Below, one piece after another: positions 24,682 to 32,385 of a stretch of 64,000 nt of DNA. The stretch's first letter is position 1; the number at the start of each line of letters is the position of its first letter. The notes beneath the pieces are model-generated. The model saw nothing but the letters and a program-made list of their open reading frames with translations, ran no database searches and was not told where the DNA came from. Made by a program: the position numbers and the translations under genes. This DNA is from Bacillota bacterium (lineage in GTDB: Bacteria; Bacillota; Negativicutes; Sporomusales; Sporomusaceae), in NCBI GenBank assembly GCA_017889705.1, contig JAGGAB010000011.1:1-64000 (forward strand), written 5' to 3'.

Positions 24682-24951
24682 ATGAAAACTGTCATAACTA
24701 TTGTCGGACAGGACCGTGTGGGTATTATTGCTATGGTCAGTAACATTTTAGCGGAGAACAATGTTAATATTCTCAACATCAACCAAAATATTCTGGAGGG
24801 CTTTTTTAATATGGTAATGCTTGTTGATATGTCGCAAGCCATTATCAGCCTGAAAGATTTAGGACAGCTTCTAGGCGATAAGGGTGCTGCTATGGGGCTT
24901 GATATCAAAGTGCAGCATGAAGATATATTCCGTGTAATGCATCGCGTATAA
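24682..24951 (+). CDS. ACT domain protein (UPF0237 type)
   Basis: This 89-residue single ACT domain contains TIVGQDRVGIIAMVSNILAE, the typical ligand-binding turn, and ISLKDLGQLLGDKG. It starts at ATG 24682, with GGAG nine bases upstream. It is followed 33 bp later by a DUF711 protein; that gene pair is widely conserved in Firmicutes and archaea. ACT domains of this type bind amino acids, so this may regulate the DUF711 partner or transcription. Confidence 0.9.
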   Translation: MKTVITIVGQDRVGIIAMVSNILAENNVNILNINQNILEGFFNMVMLVDMSQAIISLKDLGQLLGDKGAAMGLDIKVQHEDIFRVMHRV

Positions 24952-24984
24952 CCCTAATCAGTTTTAAGCTTGGAGGCTGCATAC

Positions 24985-26343
24985 ATGTTTACGATGAAGG
25001 ATGTTAATGAAACCAACCGGATGATTGAAGAAAATAAACTTGATATCCGGACAATTACTATGGGAATAAGCTTACGTGACTGCGGTCATCCCGATAGTAA
25101 GATCTTTTGCCAAAATATTTATGATAAAATTACCCGGACAGCCGAGAAACTGGTTAAAACCGGGGAAGACATTGAGGCCGAATACGGCATACCGATTATC
25201 AACAAACGCATTTCGGTAACCCCAATTGCGATTGCTGCCGAAAGCTGCCGTACTGACAGCTATGTTGATGCCGCAAAAGCACTGGATGCGGCTGCCAAGG
25301 AAGTAGGGGTCAACTTTATTGGCGGCTTCTCGGCGCTTGTTCAAAAAGGCTATACCAACGGTGATCGTACCTTGATTCGTTCGATTCCTGAAGCGCTAGA
25401 TATAACCGAACGGGTGTGTTCCTCGGTTAATTTAGGATCGACCAAAGCCGGGATTAACATGGATTGTGTTCGTGAAATGGGCGAGATTATTAAACTTACC
25501 GCTGAACGCACCAAAGACAGAGATGCTCTGGGCTGTGCCAAACTGGTGGTTTTTGCTAATGTGCCAGAGGACAATCCGTTTATGGCCGGAGCTTTCCATG
25601 GAGTTGGTGAGCCTGAGGTTACCATTCATGTTGGCGTAAGCGGCCCGGGTGTTGTCAAACGCGCTTTGGAAGATGTGAAAGGTCGCGATTTCAGCGCTGT
25701 GGCGGAAACCATAAAACGCACAGCTTTTAAAATTACCCGTGTTGGTCAATTAGTGGCGCAGGAAGCATCACGGCGTCTGGGGTATCCGTTTGGTATTATT
25801 GATTTGTCGTTAGCACCGACACCGGCAGTTGGTGACAGTGTTGCCCACATCCTTGAAGAAATGGGCTTAGAAAGCTGCGGCGCACCGGGGACAACGGCAG
25901 CGTTAGCACTTTTGAATGATGCTGTTAAAAAAGGCGGCCTGATGGCTTCTTCCCATGTAGGCGGGCTTAGCGGCGCCTTTATACCGGTCAGTGAAGATGC
26001 TGGCATGATTGCCGCTATTGAATGTGGTAGTTTATCCTTAGAAAAGTTGGAAGCTATGACTTGCGTATGTTCGGTTGGACTTGATATGATCGCTGTTCCT
26101 GGCGATACTTCGGCAGCTACCATATCGGCTATCATTGCCGACGAAGCAGCAATTGGCATGATTAACAACAAGACAACAGCAGTTCGGATTATTCCTGTAC
26201 CTGGCAAAAAAGTAGGGGATACTGTTGAGTTCGGCGGACTCTTGGGATATAGCCCAATTCTGGCTGTAAGCAAATTCAAGTCAGATGATTTTATTGCCCG
26301 GGGCGGTAGAATCCCGGCACCTGTTCGTAGTCTGACAAACTAG
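24985..26343 (+). CDS. DUF711 / UPF0210 family protein
   Basis: This 452-residue protein matches the DUF711 (UPF0210) family related to pyruvate formate-lyase-fold proteins. Recognisable conserved segments are [62 protein letters not shown] and [18 protein letters not shown]. The ATG at 24985 has GGAGG eight bases upstream. The biochemical function is not known. Its neighbour, the ACT protein, is conserved across taxa and suggests amino acid-linked control. Confidence 0.9.
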   Translation: MFTMKDVNETNRMIEENKLDIRTITMGISLRDCGHPDSKIFCQNIYDKITRTAEKLVKTGEDIEAEYGIPIINKRISVTPIAIAAESCRTDSYVDAAKALDAAAKEVGVNFIGGFSALVQKGYTNGDRTLIRSIPEALDITERVCSSVNLGSTKAGINMDCVREMGEIIKLTAERTKDRDALGCAKLVVFANVPEDNPFMAGAFHGVGEPEVTIHVGVSGPGVVKRALEDVKGRDFSAVAETIKRTAFKITRVGQLVAQEASRRLGYPFGIIDLSLAPTPAVGDSVAHILEEMGLESCGAPGTTAALALLNDAVKKGGLMASSHVGGLSGAFIPVSEDAGMIAAIECGSLSLEKLEAMTCVCSVGLDMIAVPGDTSAATISAIIADEAAIGMINNKTTAVRIIPVPGKKVGDTVEFGGLLGYSPILAVSKFKSDDFIARGGRIPAPVRSLTN

Positions 26344-26356
26344 TAAAAAACAGTTG

Positions 26357-26446
26357 AGGCGAGATTGCCATGCTGTGCCTGCCATGAACGGAGTCAGAAA
26401 TGCTTTCCGGTCATATAAGCAGCAGCTGGAGAATCTCGCCTTTTTG
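26357..26446 (+). terminator. Terminator with a long loop
   Basis: GGCGAGATT (26358-26366) pairs with AATCTCGCC (26432-26440), followed by TTTTT. The loop is 65 nt, unusually long, and it is GC-richer than most intergenic DNA here, so it may hold its own structure. Confidence 0.6.
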
Positions 26447-26488
26447 TGTGTGCTTTTCAATATTTATTTTTAGTAGGGCATCATTAAT

Positions 26489-26809
26489 TTAGAACTTTTG
26501 GTTTGCTTCACGGTGTTTTTGGATGGCGGTTAGTCTGGCTTCAGTTGTCTGCTCTCTCTGCCAGAGTTCTGTAAATATTGTTGAGTTTTTAAAACTGGCA
26601 CTCCACTCGAAAGAATCCTCGGCTGTGTAGCAGGCAAAGATGATTTCCTGGGCTGGGCTTTTCGGCATAATACCTTCTGCATCGGTGAGTAAGGCATAAG
26701 CTCCGCCTGGCGTAAACTCAATGCCTAGCACGATTTGACTGTCGTCTGTTTCAACTTCTTCAAAACCCAGTCGCTGGTAATTTTCTAATACAGTATCACT
26801 CATGGACAT
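26489..26809 (-). CDS. Uncharacterised protein
   Basis: This 106-residue acidic protein has no signal peptide or membrane helix. It begins with a short helical segment (SDTVLENYQRLGFEEVE), has a beta-like middle (GIEFTPGGAYALLTDAEG, then IIFACYTAEDSFEWSASF) and ends in a charged helix (TEARLTAIQKHREANQKF). AAGGAG precedes the ATGs at 26809 and 26803. The gene is divergent from the helicase at 26948. Family not recognised. Confidence 0.65.
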   Translation of the reverse strand: MSMSDTVLENYQRLGFEEVETDDSQIVLGIEFTPGGAYALLTDAEGIMPKSPAQEIIFACYTAEDSFEWSASFKNSTIFTELWQREQTTEARLTAIQKHREANQKF

Positions 26810-26947
26810 TCATCTCCTTAGGATAAAGATATAGGGCTACCGCAATGAAAAGGGATTACACTAGTTACTGTTGAATTAGGGCATGATACAACTACTATGT
26901 GCATGCAGGTTAATAGATTGGAATAATGGAGGTTGAATACATAGCAT

Positions 26948-28126
26948 ATGGAGAAAAACTTTGAACAATTAGGTTTGCTGGCACCGCTCACGCAAGGTCT
27001 TGTCAAGGCGGGTATCAATGAGCCTACAAACATACAATTGGAAGTAATACCGGAGGCTTTGTCAGGCAAGGATATTGTCGGACAGTCACCGACCGGCACA
27101 GGCAAAACCCTGGCCTATCTGTTGCCGCTCTTGCAAAAAATTGACACCGGTAAGCGCGAAACCCAGGCATTTATTTTAGCGCCTACCCATGAGCTGGCAA
27201 TCCAGATTCAGCGGCAGATAGAATTATTGTCCAATAACTCCGGTTTAGCGATAAACGCTGCCCTTATTATCGGCGATGTTAATATTATGCGTCAAATCGA
27301 TAAATTAAAAGAAAAACCACATATCATTACCGGGTCAAGCGGACGCATTCTTGAACTAGTAAAAAAGAAGAAGATTAACACCCAGACAATCAAGACCATT
27401 GTGCTTGATGAAGTTGACAGGTTGCTGGATGATAATAATAAGGACAATGTCAAAGCTGTTATCAAGACTACACAAAAAGACAGGCAGCTTATGGCTTTTT
27501 CAGCGACAGTATCACAGCCTGTGCTTTCAGAGGTGCAGGAATTAATGAATAATCCGGCAAAAATTATATTGGCACAAACCACCGATGATAGTCAGCCGGC
27601 TATTGAACATATTTATTTTTTATCTGACCGGCGGGACAAGTTTGAGGTGTTGCGTAAAATTGTGCACGCTATACCGATCGATAGGGCATTGGTCTTTATT
27701 AATCGCAGCGATGATGTGGAACTGACGGTGGATAAGCTAAATTATCACGGTTTGACGGCAGCGGGAATTCATGGCAGCTTTAGTAAAGAAGACCGAAAAA
27801 AAGCCATGGAAGGTTTCCGTAAGGGCAAGCTGCAGCTTTTGGTAGCTTCTGATTTAGCAGCTCGAGGACTTGATATTCCGGGAGTCGATTTTGTAATTAA
27901 TCTCGATTTGCCGGAAGATCCGGCCGTTTATTTGCACCGGGCCGGGCGTACCGGTCGGGCTGGGAAAAGTGGGACAGCCATTTCCCTGGTTGCGCCACGG
28001 GAAGCAGTGCTTATTGCCCAGTATGAAAAATTATTAAAAGTAACTATGCAGGTCAAGCAAATATCCCATGGGAAAATTTTTGCCAAAAGACCGGCAAATA
28101 AACCGGGGCCTACAAACACGCGATAA
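26948..28126 (+). CDS. DEAD-box RNA helicase (DEVD variant)
   Basis: This 392-residue ATP-dependent RNA helicase unwinds or remodels RNA. The Q motif is at the start, Walker A is SPTGTGKT (about 46), motif II is DEVD (not DEAD), motif III is FSAT and motif VI is HRAGRTGRAG. ARGLDIPGVDFVINLDLP is also present. There is no long C-terminal extension, so it is a minimal helicase. The substitution in motif II still keeps the essential Asp and Glu. The stop codon lies directly against element B copy 2. Confidence 0.92.
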   Translation: MEKNFEQLGLLAPLTQGLVKAGINEPTNIQLEVIPEALSGKDIVGQSPTGTGKTLAYLLPLLQKIDTGKRETQAFILAPTHELAIQIQRQIELLSNNSGLAINAALIIGDVNIMRQIDKLKEKPHIITGSSGRILELVKKKKINTQTIKTIVLDEVDRLLDDNNKDNVKAVIKTTQKDRQLMAFSATVSQPVLSEVQELMNNPAKIILAQTTDDSQPAIEHIYFLSDRRDKFEVLRKIVHAIPIDRALVFINRSDDVELTVDKLNYHGLTAAGIHGSFSKEDRKKAMEGFRKGKLQLLVASDLAARGLDIPGVDFVINLDLPEDPAVYLHRAGRTGRAGKSGTAISLVAPREAVLIAQYEKLLKVTMQVKQISHGKIFAKRPANKPGPTNTR

Positions 28127-28252
28127 ATGAGACTTGATTCAGATGGGGTTTTAACCCCATCTGAATCTTAGTCGAATTATCCAGGGACTTAGCCGTTCTT
28201 TACTCCCGCCTACATAGGTCGGGAGTATTAGAACGGGTTAGTCATCGGATAA
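28127..28252 (+). repeat. Element B, compact copy (B2)
   Basis: This starts right after the helicase stop codon. ATTCAGATGGGG (28137-28148) pairs with CCCCATCTGAAT (28155-28166); TTATCC (28177-28182) pairs with GGATAA (28247-28252); CCGTTCT (28193-28199) pairs with AGAACGG (28230-28236); ACTCCCG (28202-28208) pairs with CGGGAGT (28220-28226). All helices recur in B3 with compensatory changes. It points toward the rhodanese gene. Confidence 0.8.
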
Positions 28253-28363
28253 GTTACTGATTAATTCTTATATTCCACATGGTTACTGTTATTCCTTTCA
28301 TGATTGATTTGTGGCAAAATAGCCAAAAGGTGTGGTAAAATGTCATGAGGAGAAAGCTGTTAG

Positions 28364-28747
28364 ATGATTAAAAGGAATTTTATTATACTGCTGATAGTTT
28401 TGTTCGCTGTCGGTGCTGGCTTCCAGTTTGGTAATGCCAGTCAAGGAGGATTTAGTATGACTACCGAGGAAGCCCTTTCCCTGTGGCAAGCCGAAAAAGC
28501 TGTAATTATTGATGTGCGCACCCCGAAAGAATATCAGGAAGACCATATTCCGGATGTGCCGCTTATTCCGCTTGACCAATTGGAAAACCGTTTGGAGGAA
28601 GTGCCGCAAGACCGGCAGGTACTCCTTATTTGTCGTAGCGGCAGAAGAAGTGCTATGGGAACCAATTGGCTGAGAAGTAAGGGATTTGAACAGGTTTATA
28701 ATATTGAAGGTGGTATGCTCGCCTGGCACGGACCGGTGGTCAAGTGA
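28364..28747 (+). CDS. Exported rhodanese-like protein
   Basis: This 127-residue protein has an N-terminal hydrophobic segment (NFIILLIVLFAVGAGFQFG) that could be a signal peptide or anchor, then a single rhodanese domain (about 33-125) with VIIDVRTPKEYQEDHIP and the active-site loop LICRSGRRSA, whose Cys would carry the persulfide. The reading frame ends in GTGA, overlapping the start of topB by 4 bp. Such proteins transfer sulfur or handle disulfides in the periplasm. Coupling to topB looks like gene packing, not function. Confidence 0.9.
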   Translation: MIKRNFIILLIVLFAVGAGFQFGNASQGGFSMTTEEALSLWQAEKAVIIDVRTPKEYQEDHIPDVPLIPLDQLENRLEEVPQDRQVLLICRSGRRSAMGTNWLRSKGFEQVYNIEGGMLAWHGPVVK

Positions 28748-30756
28748 GGCTGTATATTGCCGAGAAACCCAGTATGGCTGCTGAGATTGCCAAATGTCTG
28801 CCAGGGCCGCTAAGCCGCAAGGAAGGGTATATTACTACCGGTGATGGTGTAATTACCTGGGGCTACGGCCATATTCTCCGCCAGGCAGAGCCAGATGAAT
28901 ATGATCCCAAGTACCAAAGATGGCGGGTAGAAGATTTGCCGATTATCCCTAAAATTTGGAAACTGCTGGTGGCCGATTCCTGCCAAAAGCAGTTTGAAAT
29001 TGTAAAAAGCTTGATTGATCAGGCCACCGAAATTGTTCACGCCGGTGACCCTGACCGCGAAGGGCAGCTTTTAATTGATGAAGTACTGGACTATGTTGAT
29101 AATCAAAAACCGGTACGCCGGATATTATTAAATGCGCTTGATGAACATAGTATCAAAAAAGCTATTGTCAGTTTGCGTGACAATGCGGAATTTCATAACC
29201 TGAAAGATTCTGCCTTAGCCAGATCGCGCGCCGACTGGCTGATTGGCATGAATTTGTCGCGCGCGTACACGTTAGCCGCCCAACGAGCCGGTCACCGGAC
29301 GACTTTGCCGATCGGGCGGGTTAAGACGCCGACACTAGCGCTTGTTGTGCGGCGGGAACGCGAAATTGAAAATTTTAAACAGGTGGAGTATTTCACCGTA
29401 AAAGCTGATTTTGAACAGGCGGATACCGTGTTTACTGCCTATTGGAAGCCGAAAGAAGAACAGGCTGGGCTGGATACCGAAGGCCGGTTGGCAGATAAAA
29501 CCATTGCCAAAGATTTATTGGAGAGGATACAAGGGACTAATAAACCGGCAGTAGTGATTTCGTGTGAAACCACCGAAAAAAAGGAATTGCAGCGCTTGCC
29601 GCTGGCACTTTCTACTCTGCAGGTTATGGCCGGTAAAAAATTCGGCTATGATCCTCAGGTGGTTTTAGATACGGCACAAAAACTGTATGAACGCAAACTA
29701 ACTACCTACCCACGTTCTGACTGCGAATTTCTACCTGAATCCCAGCAGGAGGATGCGCCCAGAATCCTTGGTAATTTAGGTAAACTGGCCAATGAAGAGC
29801 TGGCTGGCTGGGCGGCTAAAGCTGATACCACAATTACCAGCCGCGCCTGGAATGATAAAAAAATTACCGCTCACCATGCTATTATCCCCACTGTTGAGCG
29901 CTGTAATTTTGCGGGGCTGAATGAGACCGAAAGGAATATTTATTTCCTGATTGCCCAAGCTTATATAGCCCAGTTTTATCCGGTGCATGTTTATGACCAA
30001 ACACGGGCAGAACTTGAACATGCCGAGGAAACCTTTGTAGCCAATGGACGCATTGTTAAAGAGACAGGCTGGAAAGAACTCTATAGTGCAGACCCTGAAG
30101 AAAAGAAAGAAGAAGACAGCACAAACCTGCCTGCCATGGTCAAAGGCGATCAGCCGCGATATATTAAAGCTTCGGCTGAGAAAAAGTCGACCAAACCGCC
30201 AGGACGGTTTACGGCGGCAACCTTATTGGCTGCGATGAAAGAAATCCATAAATATGTAAAAAATCCGGAGTTGAAAAAGCAGCTCAAAGATGTCGCCGGT
30301 ATCGGTACTGAAGCTACCAGAGCCACTATCATTAAAGAGCTGATTGACCGTGGCTTTTTGCGAGAAGAAACTAAACGCAAATACCTTAAACCAACCGAAC
30401 CGGCGTATTTAATTATTGATATCCTGCCGGAAGAGATTACCTACCCTGACTTTACTGCCTTATGGGAAGATATTTTACACCAAATGGCAGAAGGTAATGC
30501 CAGCCTGGATAATTTCCTGCTGCAGCAATCCCGGTTTACCGCCAGTCTATGCGGGAAAGCCAGAGGCGCCAATATTCCCCTTAAAGGAGAATATCATTGC
30601 CCACGCTGCCGCAAAGGGGTACTGCAATTGCGTAATGGCAAGCACGGCAAGTTTTGGGGCTGTTCCCGCTATCCGGCCTGCCGGGCTTCCTTTGACGATA
30701 AGAATGATAAACCTGATATGCCGGTACCACCGGCGCAAAAAGAAGAGCAAGGCTGA
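28744..30756 (+). CDS. topB: DNA topoisomerase III
   Basis: This 670-residue type IA topoisomerase relaxes or decatenates DNA through a transient 5'-phosphotyrosine. It has an N-terminal TOPRIM domain with IAEKPSMA and the metal-binding DPDREGQLLIDE, and the active-site Tyr in TTYPRSDCEF (about residue 318). A C-terminal zinc ribbon (CPRC...CSRYPAC, about 620-650) follows. The start is GTG in the GTGA overlap with the rhodanese gene. The stop codon is inside the loop of a terminator shared with the convergent helicase gene. Confidence 0.95.
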   Translation: MRLYIAEKPSMAAEIAKCLPGPLSRKEGYITTGDGVITWGYGHILRQAEPDEYDPKYQRWRVEDLPIIPKIWKLLVADSCQKQFEIVKSLIDQATEIVHAGDPDREGQLLIDEVLDYVDNQKPVRRILLNALDEHSIKKAIVSLRDNAEFHNLKDSALARSRADWLIGMNLSRAYTLAAQRAGHRTTLPIGRVKTPTLALVVRREREIENFKQVEYFTVKADFEQADTVFTAYWKPKEEQAGLDTEGRLADKTIAKDLLERIQGTNKPAVVISCETTEKKELQRLPLALSTLQVMAGKKFGYDPQVVLDTAQKLYERKLTTYPRSDCEFLPESQQEDAPRILGNLGKLANEELAGWAAKADTTITSRAWNDKKITAHHAIIPTVERCNFAGLNETERNIYFLIAQAYIAQFYPVHVYDQTRAELEHAEETFVANGRIVKETGWKELYSADPEEKKEEDSTNLPAMVKGDQPRYIKASAEKKSTKPPGRFTAATLLAAMKEIHKYVKNPELKKQLKDVAGIGTEATRATIIKELIDRGFLREETKRKYLKPTEPAYLIIDILPEEITYPDFTALWEDILHQMAEGNASLDNFLLQQSRFTASLCGKARGANIPLKGEYHCPRCRKGVLQLRNGKHGKFWGCSRYPACRASFDDKNDKPDMPVPPAQKEEQG

Positions 30757-30775
30757 TTAAGCCTTGCTCTTCTTT
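30739..30775. terminator. Bidirectional terminator shared by topB and the DEAD-box helicase
   Basis: Two perfectly complementary 16-base arms at 30739-30754 (starting AAAGAAGAGCAAGG) and 30760-30775 surround a 5-base loop (GATTA). TGA of topB (30754-30756) spans the end of the 5' arm and the loop, and the TAA of the convergent helicase is at 30757-30759. Both genes therefore encode their last residues within the terminator. Confidence 0.85.
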
Positions 30776-32073
30776 ACTTTACGGCTGCTGGTATTAGTTT
30801 TTTTGCCGCCTGATTCAGCGGCAGCTTTTGGCTTGCGACGGCTGCGTAAATTGTTGCCGCCATGAGTAACTGTTTTTTTCTCATCTGCCGGTTTTTTATC
30901 GGTGATTTTCTTGGCTGGTGTCAGGGCTGTTTTTTTATTGGCATTCTTGATTACTTTTTGGCCATTGGCTTTGAATTTTTCAATTGTGGAACCAATGCCA
31001 TGCTCAATTAACCGCAAATACATATGTTCACCAGGGGCGATGAAGGTAATGGCAGTTCCGGTTTCACCGGCCCGGCCGGTGCGGCCGATACGGTGGATGT
31101 AGCTTTCGGTATCATGGGGGATATCATAACTGAATACATGGGTGACGCCTTCGATATCGAGGCCCCGGGCGGCAATATCGGTGGCAACCAGAAGCTGCAG
31201 CTTAGCTTCACTAAACCGCTTCATAACCTGGGTGCGTTTGGCCTGAGACAAGTCGCCATGCAGTTCATCTACTTTGTAGCCGCGCTGAATAAGGGCGGTA
31301 TTAAGAATTTTAACCCGTTCTTTGGTGTGACAGAAGATCATGGCCAGATAGGGCTGGTAATCATCAATCAGGCTGCAAAGTTTGTCAAGTTTTCCGGCTT
31401 CTGGCAATTCAATCATAATTTGTTTGATTTCATCTAAAGTGACATTGGCGGTCTGAATATGAATGTCGGCTGGCTTAGTCATATAGCGGGCAGCCAGCGA
31501 ACGGACCTTAGGCGGCATAGTAGCCGAGAACAAGAGGGTTTGCCGTTTGGGGGATGTTAATTGAATAACTTCTTCAACTTCCTCTAAAAAGCCCATATGG
31601 AGCATTTGATCGGCCTCATCCAGCACTAGCTTGGTTACGCCGGAAAGCACCAGCGTTTTGCGGCGCACATGGTCAAGCAGACGGCCGGGGGTTCCGATAA
31701 CAAGATGAGGCTGGCCGCGCAGTTTGCGGATTTGCTCATCAACATCCTTGCCGCCATGTACGGCTAATACATTAATATCTAACACGTTTGCCAGTTTGGC
31801 AGCCTCATCCCGGATTTGCAGGGTGAGCTCACGGGTGGGAGTTACAATCAAAGCCTGGACATGCGGGGCAGAGTTTCTTAGTCTTTCTAAAATCGGTAGT
31901 AAAAAGGCCAGCGTTTTGCCTGTGCCTGTTTGCGACTGGGCAATGACATCTTTGCCTGAAAATATTACCGGAATGGTTTGCTGCTGAACCGGTGTTGGCT
32001 GGGTAATACCGGTTTGTTTTAAAAATTGAGTCAGCTCAGGGCGAATACCTAAGGCTGAGAAATTTGCGGCCAT
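30757..32073 (-). CDS. DEAD-box RNA helicase
   Basis: This 438-residue ATP-dependent RNA helicase, most like the CshA/RhlE group, has a Q-motif region at the start, Walker A SQTGTGKT (about 45), VLDEADQMLHMGF (motif II), FSATMPP (motif III) and HRIGRTGRAGETG (motif VI). The C-terminal 70 residues are rich in Lys, Ser and Thr (KKTNTSSRKVKKSKA) and probably bind RNA. AAGGTG precedes the ATG. It is divergent from the ABC-F gene, with element B copy 3 in between. Confidence 0.95.
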   Translation of the reverse strand: MAANFSALGIRPELTQFLKQTGITQPTPVQQQTIPVIFSGKDVIAQSQTGTGKTLAFLLPILERLRNSAPHVQALIVTPTRELTLQIRDEAAKLANVLDINVLAVHGGKDVDEQIRKLRGQPHLVIGTPGRLLDHVRRKTLVLSGVTKLVLDEADQMLHMGFLEEVEEVIQLTSPKRQTLLFSATMPPKVRSLAARYMTKPADIHIQTANVTLDEIKQIMIELPEAGKLDKLCSLIDDYQPYLAMIFCHTKERVKILNTALIQRGYKVDELHGDLSQAKRTQVMKRFSEAKLQLLVATDIAARGLDIEGVTHVFSYDIPHDTESYIHRIGRTGRAGETGTAITFIAPGEHMYLRLIEHGIGSTIEKFKANGQKVIKNANKKTALTPAKKITDKKPADEKKTVTHGGNNLRSRRKPKAAAESGGKKTNTSSRKVKKSKA

Positions 32074-32201
32074 ACATAAAACACCTTTCTGTTTAAAGCT
32101 ATGTTATTTCAGTTTGCGCAAGCAAAATCAAGAGTATACGGTGTAGACAATCTAATATACTACTATTTTCCATAAAAGTAAAGAGGGATCCTGCAATAAA
32201 T

Positions 32202-32325
32202 GGAGACTTAATTCAGATGGCGTTTTGACGCCACCTGAATTCTAGTCGAAATTATCCAGGGACTTAGCCGCTCTTACTCCCGATTGTAAAAGCGGGAGTC
32301 TTAGAGCGGGTTAGTCATCGGATAA
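32202..32325 (+). repeat. Element B, compact copy (B3)
   Basis: Same layout as B2 with several compensatory changes: GGCG pairs with CGCC in the first hairpin (GGGG/CCCC in B2), and CCGCTCT (32268-32274) pairs with AGAGCGG (32303-32309), where B2 has CCGTTCT and AGAACGG. TTATCC (32252-32257) and GGATAA (32320-32325) are unchanged. It lies in the 312-bp gap between a divergent helicase and the ABC-F gene, oriented toward ABC-F and ending 60 bp before its ATG. Confidence 0.8.
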
Positions 32326-32385
32326 ACATAGGTATTTCTATATATTTGTGTTAAAATGAAGTAAAACCACAAAAAGGATTGTAAT

